DNA of 64,000 nucleotides from the NCBI GenBank assembly GCA_013365325.1, contig JABVXV010000224.1, positions 1 through 64,000 of the forward strand, read 5' to 3'. Below, one piece after another: positions 13,701 to 26,036 of this stretch (positions within the stretch are counted from its first letter, which is position 1; every line of letters begins with the position of its first letter). The position numbers and the translations under genes are program-made. This stretch comes from Dipetalonema caudispina. Lineage: Eukaryota; Nematoda; Chromadorea; Rhabditida; Onchocercidae. Under the pieces are notes generated by a model. That model saw nothing but the letters and a program-made list of their open reading frames with translations. It was not told the DNA's origin and made no database searches.

Positions 13701-16700
13701 CAAATGGACCTATTTTATTTACAATCTTATATCTTTTTTCAGATGTTGGCTTTTTGAGTAATGTTCATTTGGGCTCAGCTGGTTTGTCCACTTCTGCCGA
13801 TGACCCACATGAAGCACATTGGATCGAATCATGCAATTGCTTAGAAGGTTTTATTGGACAGTTTTGTGAATCATGTGCTCCCGGTTATCGCCGTGAAATC
13901 AAATTCGGTGGTCCATTTGACCGGTGTGTTAAATGTGAATGTCATGGGCATTCTGTTTCATGCGCCCCAGAATCAGGTTTGTACATTCAGATTTCAAATT
14001 TTTCTTTTTTTTTTTTTTTGTTTTGTCCATTCAATAGAGTTTTTTAATTTTAATCTTAACAAAAAATTTAAGATATGAAAGAGAGAAGAATTGGATATTT
14101 ATTGGGATATTAGAAAATTCTTTGATCAAAAAAATATAAAAGTTACATTGTAATGTATGAAATATTTCAGGTGAATGTATTTGTGAACATAATACGGCTG
14201 GTGATACGTGTGAACGTTGTGCTCGTGGTTACTACGGAAATGCACTACAGGGTACATCAGATGATTGTAGTAAATGTCCATGTCCAGAAGATGGTCCATG
14301 TGTTTTGCACACTGATAGTGATATTATTTGTACCGATTGTCCAACTGGATATACTGGTCGAAGGTAGGAAAGAGTATTTTTACTTCTAATATAAGGCTTT
14401 ATTCAAAAAATTTCTTAGTAATTTAAGTATATAAAAGAATTGGTTAAACATTTTAAGCTTATCTAATGCTATATCATCATTAATGCTCTCGAAGTAATCC
14501 CTTAAATTTATTTGTTTAAAATGAAAATAAATCAAAGTAGATCGAAGAATTTTGTTGAAATTCGAATTTTTGCAAAATTTATGATTCCACTAAAATCTGT
14601 AAATTGTCAGTGTATTAAGAATAAAAGGGAATGATAAAAGAATTTTTTTTTTTCTTTAAACTAAAAAGCAGATTTGATAGCTGATGATAATTTGTAATAG
14701 CTATTATATTAATTAGTTATAAATTGGAAGAAATTTATTTTAACACTTCCAATTTGCTTAACACACTTAACATTGCTACCGTTTATCAAATTAATTTTAA
14801 TTCCAAATTTTCTCTTCTTATCTCTCTCTCTTCTTCTTCTTCAAAACATTACTATCAAGTATAACACTTCAAAATTTAAAGACTTAAATTTGTCTATTTC
14901 CATTCTATTTATAGAATGATGGTAAAAAAAAAAAAAAAAAAAACATAATAAAACTAATGAATGTTATTGCCATTCATAATATTCAATATAATTATTAATA
15001 ATTCTTAATTTTTTTTTTTTTTTTTTTTGCTTATTTTTTTTTTCATATAAATTCATTCCTTAATTCAATGAATAAATAATACTTTAATAAATATTCAAAA
15101 AAAAAAAAAAAAAGTTAAAAATTAAAAATTTATCAAAATGAAGAAAATGATTACAAATTTTTATTAGATGTGACGTTTGCGCTGATGGTTTCTTTGGTAA
15201 TCCAAGTGAGGGAAAATCATGTATGGAATGTTCATGTAGTGGTAATATTGATCCGAATAGTATTGGAAATTGTGATTCATTAACTGGTGAATGTAAGAAA
15301 TGTATTTATGATACAAATGGTTTCAATTGTGAAGAATGTAAACCAGGTTATTGGGGTGATGCACTTTTAGAACCAAAAGGAAATTGTAAAGCATGCAAGT
15401 ATGTGTTTTTTTTTTTTTTTTTTTTTTTTTACAATGATAAAATTATCGAAATACTTTATAAACAATAGCAAAAATTTATTAATAATAATAAAATGACAAA
15501 AAAATGATAATATTATTTATATTTATATATTACAGTTGTTTTGTACCTGGTACTAAACGTCCAAATGTTGATTATGTCATATTAGAATGTCGACAAAATG
15601 ATGGTCAATGTAATTGTCAACCTCATGTGATTGGATCACAATGTGATCAATGTCAGGTAATCATTTTTTTCTTTTTTTTTTTTTTTTTTTGTTTCTTACA
15701 CTTTCCACATTTCTACATTATCATCATCATCATTATTATCATCACTATAAAACAGCAATAGAACAAAAATTTTACTTTTTTTTTTCATCAATACTCACCC
15801 GCCATCCTGTATGTCTACCCGTCTGGGTCTCTCATTGTCCGTCTACTCTATCCCTATCTATTTTCATAATATAGTGTAAATGTGTATGTGTATGTGTGTG
15901 TATGTGTGTGTGCATGTGTGTGTATGTATGTGTGTGTGTGTATGTGCTAGTAAGCGTAAAATGGTACTAGCTAGTACGAAGAGACCATCGCACTTCACAG
16001 CTAATGGCCTTTACGGAGAAAAAGAAACGATGTTGTACTTGTTGTAGTAGTCATTTTGTGGATCATTGCTGTCCATTGTTATCTCTCACATTTTTCTTCC
16101 TCTCTCTCTCTCTCTCTCTATCTCTCTCTTTCATTTCTTATGTTATACATTTTGGTTTTGAAAATTTGTAAAAATTGAAAGGAAATATGAAGGACGAATT
16201 TCAACAGATAGAGAAAAGAAGGAAGTGAAATTTTGTGTATCTTTAATAGTTGTAAGGATTTGTGGATTAAAAATTGAACAAATTTTCTCTAAATATTAAC
16301 TCTTCAAATTTTTTTTAAAATTTTTATAATATTATTATTACTATTATTTATTATTTCATTAATTTATAAATCAATTAAATTTAATATATATATATATATA
16401 CTTGTAATTACATTGTAGAAGATTTTACGCTAACATTACAATTTTATGTAATTATATACACAGTTGAAGAGAGAGAGAGAGAGAGGGAAAAAAGAAATAA
16501 GAAATAAATAGAATGGAATTTATAGATTACAAATAATGAATATAATAAGAGGAAGAGAAAGAAGAAAAGCCGGAAAATGAATAAATATATATATATATTT
16601 TCTGTTTGGTTAATTTCCGGGATTCTTTTCAACAATTTTTTTTTTTTTTTTTTTTTTTTTCACTTTTAGAAATTAATAGAAAACGGACGAACGGATGAAC

Positions 16701-16829
16701 GAGTGAACGAACGGACGAATGAACGAACGGACGGACGGTTAAAAGTGCAAAAATTTCATTATATTTTAGTTATTGTTGTTTCTTCTTGTTCGTGTTACAA
16801 CTTTTCTTTCCTGCAATCATCAACACTTA

Positions 16830-16860
<31 letters not shown>

Positions 16861-19800
16861 CAATTGGTCTGATCCTGCTCATGACACACACATACACACA
16901 CACACATACACACATATATATGTGTGTGTGTATGTGTGTCATCGTGTGTACTGGACACCGTATTTGATGAGTATGATCAGTTTAGCACCGCCTTCTCGTC
17001 ATTTTATAAAAGAACGTTGAATTTCGTGCCACTATTCGCATTTCTCCATTTTGCTACTACAACTACTACGAAATAAATGTTTTAGCTTATCAATTTTTTC
17101 CATACAATATAATTTTTTCATGTACAATATGCAAAATAAATATTATTTATTTATTTTTTTTCATTCCATAATAAAAATTGATTAATTTTTTAATTAGGAA
17201 AAATTTTTCTCTTTTCATTATTTCCTTTTTTTTTCATTCATAAATGAGTTTTTTTTTTGAAAAAATTCACATAAATTAATGTTATTTGTCATTTTATACA
17301 ATTATACATACATACTTATTATTTATCATTTTATACAATTATACATACATACATTCATATTTTAATTAAATTTAAATAATAATTATATTAGATTAGAATA
17401 GATAATTAATCTTTTCTGATAATTTGAATTGAATTATATGAAATCATTTGATTTGTTATAGAAATGAATTGTTTTAATATTTATAAAATTATCAATGATT
17501 ATTATCAAGGTTAATTACTGTAATATTTATCGTATCATATCGTATCATAATTGTTTGATATTAAAGCTTAAAAAAAAAAAAATTGAAGGAATGAACGAAT
17601 GGGATAAAATTGAGTAACAGTTAGCATCTCATATGGACAGGAAGAATACTCACAAAAAAAAAAAAAAAATTCTCTTCTACTATAGCACTTTTTACACACA
17701 CATGCATAAGCATTAATGACAAATGTGTACACACATACACACATACATACATACACATACATACATACACATTCCACGATGCTAAAGCTAGCAAGAATCA
17801 GTACTTGGTTATAAATATGTATTAGTAGACACGGATACCCTAATTCAAATACACATATAGATTTATAGACAGACAGACAGACAGACAGACAGACGGACAC
17901 ACGCACACACACACACACATATATATATATATACAAATAATGTGCACTTTATGCTTTCTTTATATTCAAGTACAAATGTATCGAAAAGTGGAGGAGGAGG
18001 ATTAATTATATGAATTGGTCATTTACTGAATAACTAAAAGATAGATTTTTATAAATGGATATGAGATATTGATATTAATTACAATTATACAAATATTTTT
18101 CATAAAAAATTAGAGGATGAAAATTTTTCATGTTTTATTTTAAATTTCAGAGAAATTTTGTATATTTTGAATCATTTTATATTATCTCAATAAATAAACG
18201 AAAGTTGTAGAGGTGAATGTAAAATTTGAAGTATTATTGTAAACAAATAAGAAATTACCCATTTTTTTTTTTGTTATCATTTTCTATCTGATCATATAAT
18301 CTGTTCCACAACGATAACTTTTATCATATTAATAATTAAATTAACTTAACATCTAAATGATATCTAAGAATTAAATCGTTTACTAATCCTGAATATTAAT
18401 CAAAATAATCAAATCATAATTAATCATTGTAAATGTATTATTTTCAAAGAAATAAATTACTATTTCTTTTTTTTTTTTTTTTTTTTTTTAGCCTGGATAC
18501 TTCAATTTAACATCCGGAAGTGGCTGCCAAGAATGTAATTGTGATGTCCTTGGTAGTATTAATAGCACCTGTGATGTGCTAACCGGGCAGTGCTTGTGTA
18601 AATCCGGTGTGATGGGACGCAGGTTAGATTCTTTTTTCCTTTTTTCTTTTTTTTTTCTTTTCTTTTGAAATTTCATTTTCTATTCATTTTTCATTTATAA
18701 TCAGATTAATTGTCACTTGTTTGCTTCGATTTTTTGAAATTAGTTTTCTTTTTTTTTCCCTTTCATTTCCATTATACTTCCTCTTACATATATATATGCA
18801 CACAAGCACACACACATATATATATATACTATTGTTAAGTTAAAGGATGAATATTTCCTTCATTGCATATGAATAATTAATTTTCTAGAAAAAACTATTA
18901 GGAAGTATTCTTTGAAGAAATCTAATTAAAATATTCGAGAATTTAATACATCTGCTATATTACACATTTTTTTAAGTTATAAAATTTCATTTATCAATTG
19001 AAGTATTCTTGAAGAAGAGTTGTAAAAATGAAAGAAAATGGTTCATTAGAAGGAATTAAATCTCAGAGTAATCGTTGAAAAGATATTTTATTTATAAACA
19101 AACAAGAATATTGAAAGAGTTCATTAGGAAATATTCTGTACAATGAAAAATATTTCAACATCAGATAAAAATATCAGGTTTGATCTGTAAAAGAATTTAG
19201 TTTGCAACATTTTTTCTTCAATTTTTTACTTCTTGGAAGTCCTTTTCAGCACTAAAATTTTTGCAATTAAACTCAGCAATTTTCACCTGCAAAAAACTTG
19301 TTTTATCTCTTTCTAAATTGATTGAATTTTTACAAAATTTGAAAGCAAAAAGTGCACAAACTTCAACCGTACCGAAATCTTGAACATCTATGAATCGTAA
19401 TAATTCAGTCTTTGGGTGTTTTTTTTTTTTTTTTTGAAAAAGCTTTTATAGATTTTACAAACTTTCATTTTGATACTAAAGTAACAATTGTCAAAATAAG
19501 ACGCTGAATTTTAAATAATTTGAGTGATATTAAATAAAAGATTTGGAAATAGTACTGCCTGTTTCATTCAGTACAATGTATCGTCTGATGATGAAAAATG
19601 TTGTAGAAACTAGACAGAACGAATTCCACCATTCATTTTTATGTAATTCTTATGCTATTTGCTAGCTATCATCGTTGGTTATTCTGTGTAGTATGTCGTA
19701 TTTCTTACGTATTTGAAGTATGCAAAAAAAAACATTTCATAAAAATGAAAATTTATTTATGGCACTTTCAAACTTTTCTCATTTCACTCTTATAGGACTT

Positions 19801-22800
19801 TTTTAAGCTGTCTAAATAAACATTATTTTCACACATACATACACACACACACATACACACATACACATACACACACACACAGGAAGAGAAGAGTTGGATA
19901 AAGCTTCTCTTCAGCATTCTTGCTAATATTAAATCTCATCGTGAGCTACAATGATTGCTGATATTTTGAAACAAAAAAAAAAAGTGTACGAGAAGTGCAA
20001 TGTGAATAAAGTTCAAAGACTGATACAAATTTCAAATTTCTATTTCTTCTCTTTTTTTTTTCTTTTTTTTTTTTTTTGTTACTGTCGTTATTTTTACAAA
20101 AAGAAGACAAGATGAAATTATAGTTAATGGTTATTTCTATCTTTTTCATTTTTCTTTATATTCCTTCTTAAATTCTAACTAAGCTTATCATTAAAGCTTT
20201 GCAACAAATGGCTCTTATATCTCTGAATTTTTCACTTCAAAAAAAATTTTAATGTAGTAAAAGTTACAGTCATATGTATACATACATATATATATTAGTT
20301 AATCAGAAATGAAAAGTTTTCATTTTTTTCCAAAAAAAAAAAAAACAGGTTTCTTTTTAAGAAGCAAGTTGAGGACTTCCAATTTTACCAATTTTCTATG
20401 TTTTCAATTATTGAATTTCAAAAAAAGAAATAATCTTTCGTTCATTTTATTAGATTTAATTTCTATCATAAAACTAAGTAGTCGAAAAAAGAAAAAGTAC
20501 AATTTCAGATGTGATCAGTGTGAACCACAGCATTACGGTTTCGGGTTAGATGGTTGTCAACCGTGCGACTGTGAAGTTATCGGATCCGAATCACCACAGT
20601 GTGATGTTATCACTGGTATGTTTATGATAGATAACATTTAATACTTTAGGATTAGCAGTTAAGGAATGATGGAATTAGAAATAGTTATTTAAAATGTTAT
20701 GATTGTTGGTTTTTGGATATATATTCATAATTTTATTCGATGATAAAAAATATTCAAACATGTTACTGGAATAATGTCAGTGTTGCGTAGATTGACCTGT
20801 GTTTATCCTTTTTATTTGAGACTTAAAAAACGATTAGTTCTGCACTTGAAATCAGATTTAGCACGATCTCACAATATAGGCTTCAATCCTCTAACTTAAA
20901 TTGGAAATTTTATTTCGCTTGAGTCAAAATCTTCTTTTATGCGTTACTATGATAAATTACAAAAGTACAAGAACAAAATTCTGGTTACTTCTAAGATCAC
21001 ACAGTGAAAGTTTTTGATTTTAGGTTCATGATCGAAATGAAATCATTTAGGGAAATAAAAAAGAAAGAAAAAAAAGTAGAGATATATGTATAGCTATATT
21101 TTAGGCCAATGCTTGTGTCGTGATCATATCGAAGGACGGCGTTGCGATCATTGCATTGAAAATCGTTACAATCTTCAAGCTGGTTGTCTGCCATGTGATG
21201 ATTGCTATGCATTGACACAGCGTCGTGTACATACATTCAGAAAAGATATTGGTATGCTGGAGGAAACCCTAAAAGAAATTGTCGAAAATCCTGCACCGGT
21301 TGTTATAATTTATTAACTTTAATTTTTTAACCAGTAGTTATCAAATTATATTATAGCTGTCTCAGTTAAGGATTGTTTTGGTGAAAAAGTTGCTAAAGCC
21401 CTCATTTATTGGGCAACATTCCTTTTTTTTGTGTAATTTTTAATTCTTGAATTGATAAAATTATTTTTCTGCTGTTAGCCCATCCATTAGTGGCGTTAAT
21501 TGCTATAATATAATTTTGCTAAAACAGCTTAATTAAAATTTCAATATAAGATGCGAAGTTGAGCACGGTACAGAAATGCTGTCATATAAGTTTGAATTAG
21601 ATGGCTGTTAGAGCAATTTAGGGCAGTTTAAAAAGGATTTTTTTTTAAAAAAATTTACTAAATTTCTGAGTGGGTTAGTGCAAGTTTTCTAGTCGTATAT
21701 TTGTTAAGAAAGTGTCTTTTTGCAGGTTGACGATGTGGAATTCGATAATTATGTCAAAGTTGTTAGTGCTGAAGTAGAGGATTTGGCTAATACCGTAAAC
21801 AAAAAATTAGGTGAATTATGGAGTAATTTATTTTGTTTCTGCATTATTGAATTAGTTTATCGGGAAATAACTAATGACACATACTGGACATTTTAGACAT
21901 GGTGAGATGTTTGACGGTGGCGCAATTGTCCGTTAGGCAAAATGAGGACTGTTTCACCGTCTGATGTCTGTTAATTAAGTAGTCAGTGATACGCTATGAA
22001 ATATTTTCTAAAAAGTAAAATTTTCCAAAATTTCGATATGTTCTGTGGGATAATTTGAGGATATTTTTAGCTGGTGATGATTCGAAGATTATTGAACAGG
22101 TGAATATGGTTAGGAGCGATTTGAAAAATGCATTGAAATTGTTAAAGTCGGTTGATGATATCATCAGTAAAGCGGGTAGAAAGGCCACTGCAATAGATGA
22201 AACATTGAAGCAATGGAATGTAATCAAAGGTTAATCTTAGATGATTAGCCAAATGAATAAGCGCATTTTGTCTGTATCGTTTCCACATTTACGTATCATT
22301 AACATATTGTCAACAATCGTTGGGTTGTTTGGTTTCGTTCATTTTTAAATATTTCTTTTTTCCCATGCTCACATCGATGGGTAAAACTTTGAGTAAAAAC
22401 GCCATCTTTAAAGTGTAACTAATGTCACTCATTAATGAATCAATTTTATAGCTGAATATGCAATTCGAAAACAAGGTCAAGATTGCATAGACTGAGGATA
22501 GGCAAGGATTTTTCTGGGCCAGAAGAAGAGTAAAACTACCTTTCTCTAAAATTTAAAATAACTTATATCAAGATTAAAATTTATAGATCGAGCACGAAGT
22601 GATTTAGAAAATGCGTTATATTATTTGGAAACTGAGGGACAAACGCAATGGGAATTGGCGCAAGAAGCATCTCGAAAATATGGTGAACAAAGCCAGCAGG
22701 TAATTTTTGTATTAGTTTATGAAATTATCACATGCCACCACTGGAGGGGGTAATTCCATTGAATGATTGAATTGCTCCAAGTGCGCATATATTCCATTTT

Positions 22801-25800
22801 ATTTTTGTTAATTTTTAGTATTTTTCATGATGAAAAAGAAAACTCTTTTCAGTTATCGGAAATAGCACAAGAGGCAAGGAAATTAGCTGAACAGCAGGAA
22901 AATCGCAGTATCGAAATTGAAGCGTTGGCTGAGAAGATTGCAAATACTTCTAAACAGGCACTTGTTGAAGCGAAAGAAGTGATCTTTGGAGGTAAAATTG
23001 AAATAAATGTCAATTTATTGCATATGATAATACTGATATGAATTTCGATTGGAGTTACTGATCTAATAGTGTGGATCTTTTGAAAATAGGGTCAATGTTT
23101 TATTTAATCACTTCCATAATTGAGCTTAAAGCTATGAAGTCATTTGAAGAAATATTAATTTTAATGCTTGGATCTCTTTTTTAGCTGCGCTATCGTCTAT
23201 TATTTAAGTCAAGCAACATTTAAGGATTCCATTAGGATCACTGTCTACGTTATTTAAAGCACTAAGGCGAAGTTACGATAGAGACTTCAGTTACTATATT
23301 TCATCGTATAGCATACTTTTTTGTACTATTACTCCACAAGCTATCAAAATATTTCATTTAACTGCTGACAATTTGATACATAACAAATATTTCTTTCTTG
23401 ATGATTATTCGAATATTAACATTTTAAAGCAATGATATGCAAGTGGATTCCACACATAATAGGAAGGAGCTAAATCCTAATATTTAAATTTATCTAGGCG
23501 ATGCTACTAGTAAAGAAATTGCGTTTATGATGGAGCGTTTAAATGCAACCGAAAAGCTCTTGAACCAAACTCGTAAACTTGCCGAGGAACAACTAATGGA
23601 AGCGGATCGTGCATACAAAACAGCTGCAGAAAGTTTAACAGCAGTTGAGAGCCTGCGTTTACCGAACATTGATCCACAACAAGTCTGTATTTTATGTTGT
23701 AGATAATTAGGGACAAATAAATTTAATTTATGATTAATACTATACACCTATAGTTCTAATAGTTGTCAGAGTTCGAGCAGTCTGAAGTCTTTGAGTTTTT
23801 GATTGGATATCAGTTTAAATGATATTACTTAATACTTCTTTGTTAATATTAGATTGAAGAAGAAGCAAAAAGAGTCGCAGATGATGCTCAAGCCACGGCT
23901 GACAATGCTAAGGAACAAGCGGCTGCTAACAAAGAATTAATAGACGAAGCAGTACGAATAATTGCTGAAGCAAAATATGAATTGCAAAGGGTTCAGAACG
24001 AACAAAAAGTAATTCACTTATGCTGGAACTGATTCTGATTCTGTTTTGATGCATATTTGCGATCTGTATAGAAGTGTCATAACTTATCGTCTGAACATTC
24101 AGCGTATGGTAAAGACATAAATTATTCAGGTATCGGATGAATTACTAGCTGACGTAGATGCTGCAAAAGCTCGCGCTATGGAGGCTGTTTTGCTTGCAGA
24201 AAGTACGCTTAAGGAAGCTCAACATACGCTAGAAATACTGAATGGTACCTATATTTAAATTTTGTAAATTCTCAGTCTATTTTCTTACATTAGGTAATAC
24301 TCTTTCTTAAAATTCAACACTTTAACTTAGGCCTTTGCAAACTCGTTGCAATGTATGCTTTATTCATTTTTTTATTTTTTTTTCTTTTTTTTAGTGAGAT
24401 TAATAAGCATAGAGCTAGTAAGAATTTGAAGTAAGAAATCGAATTGTAATATGGAAGTTTTATTTCAGATTTTCAAGAACGAGTGGATGCAAGTAAATCA
24501 GAAGCAATCGAAGAACTAAGAAATCTAAAAGAGATTGAGAAACAAATCGCTTTAGCTGAGGACACAACTCGAGAAGCTGAAAATGCTATCGGCAATGCAA
24601 AAAATGACGCACAAATGGCTGAAAAAATCGCTTTGCAAGCTGAAAAGGAAGCTAAAAGTATCAGCAAGGTATTTTATATAGTTTTTCAAATTCATTTTTT
24701 TGATGTCATAATTGTACAATTATTAGTACACTGCGAAACACACTTCATACTTTATCTTTAGTTTAAACTCCTGAAATACGGACCTAAGATATTGAATATG
24801 CGGTACATCCTTCTTGACTTGACTACAACGTTTAAGGTATTCTTTCCGTTGCGAACATTCCTTAGGTAATGCTGTTTTCATGAATTATCCAAGAGTTGTG
24901 TCTTTTTTAGGAGGCGTACGAATTACGAAATCAAACGCAAGGTGTGCGCAAAACTGCAGAACAATTAAAGTTAAGTGCTGATCAATTAGTCAATGATGTC
25001 AAAGAGACGGGTACAACAATGGAGGATTACAGACGACAGGCTAGCAGCGATAAAGCTCGTGCTTCCGAGGTACGGCCTGGATAACTTTTATCCGTTATCA
25101 TTTTTTGTCATTGATGGGAAGTGTGTAATTTTATTTTCAAGTTTTACTAATAAAATTATTCAAGGCGGTTCAAAAAGCGCAGCTTGCCGAAAATGCTGCT
25201 GAAGGTGCGAACAAAACCATCAGCGAGGCGCAGGATAATCTAAGAAGTATTATTAACCAACTCAGTAAGTTCGGTTTCACTAATAATTCATAGCCCTGGA
25301 AAGTTTTCTTTACTCTTTTTTGTATCTTTTTTTTAAAAATAAAACATTGATAATTCACCACCAAAAAGATCTAAACAAAAGAATCGATATTGATTCCGTT
25401 CGTTCACAAGCAAGCACAAGTTGACAATGTCAAACAAGGTTGCTAAGTAGATTGCTTCTTTTTAGATTCGTTAGATGGTGTGAATAGTGAAGAACTGGAT
25501 GAACTGGAAAAACAACTGAACCAAGCAGAAGAATTGTTAAACAGTGCCGATTTGGATAAGCAGGTTGGATGATTTTTTTTTCTTTTCTGTAATTCTTTGT
25601 TGAAATTAGTATGAAGAAACTTCACTATTTCTCGTTAATATAACCGCAAAATTTATCATTTTACTTAACATATTTCTTTTCAATTTACTGATAAGATTTG
25701 AATTCACTTCTGCCATTAATTCCTCATCTTTTTTCTAATCATCCATAAATAAAATGATAGGTTTCTTGCCCTTTTTTATTCGGATTTTTTTTGAGTTAGA

Positions 25801-26008
25801 AGCTTGACTTTATTCAAATCAATTACGGATATTTTTGCAGGTGTCGTTGCTCAAAGAACAAAAAGTTGAACAGGATCGTACAATAACGCATTTTAAAAAT
25901 GAAATCGATACTTTAAAAGATGAAGTGCAAAATCTTGAAGAAATACGTGATTCATTGCCGAAAAAATGCTTCAATGTAATTAATTTGGAACAAGAGGGAC
26001 ATAAATAG
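8306..26008 (+). CDS. lam-2: Laminin gamma chain (LAMC1/LAM-2 orthologue), 32 exons
   Basis: This gene encodes the gamma subunit of the secreted laminin heterotrimer of basement membranes. I traced 32 exons from ATG 8306 to TAG 26006-26008. They sum to 4947 nt with every phase matching, giving about 1648 residues, close to human gamma1 (1609). The order is signal peptide, LN domain (about 58-302), LE repeats, an L4 domain (about 535-700), further LE repeats to about 1065, and an alpha-helical coiled coil to a C-terminus with the conserved LPxxCFN. Exon coordinates are in the five domain entries that follow. ATG 8306 is chosen because an in-frame TAA lies two codons upstream and exon 1 splices in phase to the signal peptide. 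A second in-frame ATG four codons on is possible. The nidogen-binding repeat is kept. The chain type is secure from the L4 domain, the NIDPN-type motif and the CFN tail. Confidence 0.96.
9944..10353 (+). repeat. Three-copy tandem repeat (136-137 bp units) in laminin intron 6
   Basis: Units start at 9944, 10080 and 10217 and are nearly identical, with a one-base indel and a few substitutions. The array begins exactly at the GT donor of exon 6 and ends at 10353, leaving 267 bp of unique intron before exon 7. Each copy starts with the same GTCTTGTTTTAAATC, so the first bases of the intron, donor included, are repeated twice downstream. The high identity implies a recent duplication. Confidence 0.95.
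10959..12460 (+). other. lam-2: Laminin exons 8-11: N-terminal LE (EGF-like) repeats
   Basis: Exons are 10959-11134, 11519-11622, 11926-12128 and 12216-12460. They encode cysteine-rich LE modules starting [11 protein letters not shown], with regular CxC, C-G-x-x-C-D-x-C and G-Y-Y/F spacing. The last begins [10 protein letters not shown] and is interrupted by the L4 domain, as in other gamma chains. Exon 10 has three AG dinucleotides close together at its acceptor; only the third (exon from 11926) keeps the frame and the GAHCEEC reading. LE repeats form the rigid rod of the short arm. Confidence 0.93.
12854..13976 (+). other. lam-2: Laminin exons 12-14: L4 (laminin IV-type) domain
   Basis: Exons are 12854-13064, 13371-13585 and 13743-13976. 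They encode the globular L4 domain: [47 protein letters not shown] and [13 protein letters not shown]. The interrupted LE repeat then resumes ([18 protein letters not shown]). The exon 12/13 junction has two phase-compatible solutions. A GC donor after 13064 joined to 13371 gives PSVRDVV. A GT donor after 13059 joined to 13351 gives five extra residues. The GC version gives the same loop length as vertebrate gamma1 between the FRV and DLV-type motifs, so I list it as primary. Confidence 0.9.
16881..16942. repeat. CA/TG inverted repeat (hairpin-capable)
   Basis: An ATGACACACACATACACA-type left arm is followed through a TATATA centre by a TGTGTGTATGTGTGTCAT right arm, forming a nearly perfect palindrome of about 60 bp inside laminin intron 17. 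It could form a cruciform in DNA or a long hairpin in the pre-mRNA. Confidence 0.8.
17866..17934. repeat. Compound (AGAC)n-(CA)n-(TA)n microsatellite
   Basis: Consecutive AGAC tetranucleotides pass into CA dinucleotides and then TA dinucleotides, within laminin intron 17. Confidence 0.9.
19830..19880. repeat. CA/CATA microsatellite in laminin intron 18
   Basis: A run of CACATACACACA units lies in the 1.9-kb intron between laminin exons 18 and 19. The rest of that intron (18623-20508) shows no coding content that I can recognise. Confidence 0.9.
21726..26008 (+). other. lam-2: Laminin exons 21-32: coiled-coil arm and C-terminus
   Basis: Exons are 21726-21810, 22071-22229, 22587-22699, 22853-22991, 23498-23682, 23853-24008, 24130-24244, 24469-24668, 24911-25069, 25165-25264, 25466-25563 and 25841-26008. 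They encode about 560 residues rich in Ala, Glu, Lys and Leu with heptad character and no proline-rich breaks, which would pair with alpha and beta chains. The end reads [19 protein letters not shown]. The Cys matches the residue that in vertebrates disulfide-links gamma to beta. The Glu near the C-terminus is fourth from the end; in human gamma1 the integrin-critical Glu is third from the end. Confidence 0.93.
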
Positions 26009-26030
26009 AAATGAAATTAGATAAAGAAAA

Positions 26031-26036
26031 AATAAA
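26031..26036 (+). terminator. Polyadenylation signal AATAAA of the laminin gene
   Basis: A canonical AATAAA begins 23 nt after the laminin stop codon. A short 3' UTR of this kind is common in nematodes; the cleavage site itself cannot be placed from sequence. Confidence 0.6.

Larger units (their letters stand above)
15657..18491 (+). repeat. Microsatellite-rich laminin intron 17
   Basis: This 2.8-kb intron between exons 17 and 18 holds a dense series of simple repeats: TG-rich 15880-15947, CT-rich about 16098-16131, TA 16385-16400, GA about 16467-16490, a degenerate ACGA/ACGG tetranucleotide tract about 16684-16738, a CA/TG inverted repeat 16881-16942, CA/CATA tracts about 17695-17771, and AGAC then CA then TA at 17866-17934. 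A segment of about 45 bp around 17284-17353 is also tandemly duplicated. No coding exon is seen; open frames inside are repeat translations. Confidence 0.85.
14171..21298 (+). other. lam-2: Laminin exons 15-20: C-terminal LE repeats with nidogen-binding module
   Basis: Exons are 14171-14363, 15168-15398, 15536-15656, 18492-18622, 20509-20615 and 21105-21298. They encode six LE modules, ending [13 protein letters not shown] followed by the start of the coiled coil. Exon 16 holds the repeat equivalent to the vertebrate nidogen-binding module. Its loop reads [10 protein letters not shown] (15244-15273), against NIDPNAVGNC in human gamma1, followed by the matching LTGEC-KCIYDT-GF segment. Introns 17 (2.8 kb) and 18 (1.9 kb) are the largest in the gene. 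The exon 20 donor is a weak GTTGTT after CCG; the frame closes shortly afterwards if it is not used. Confidence 0.93.

Noticed and set aside
16703..17020. A 105-codon plus-strand open frame in laminin intron 17
   Set aside because: It reads through tetranucleotide, poly(A) and CA repeats (NERTNERT, poly-Lys, THTHTYTH), so it is repeat translation.
17568..17936. A 122-codon minus-strand open frame
   Set aside because: It is a translation of CA, AGAC and TA repeats in laminin intron 17 (runs of Val-Cys and Tyr-Ile).
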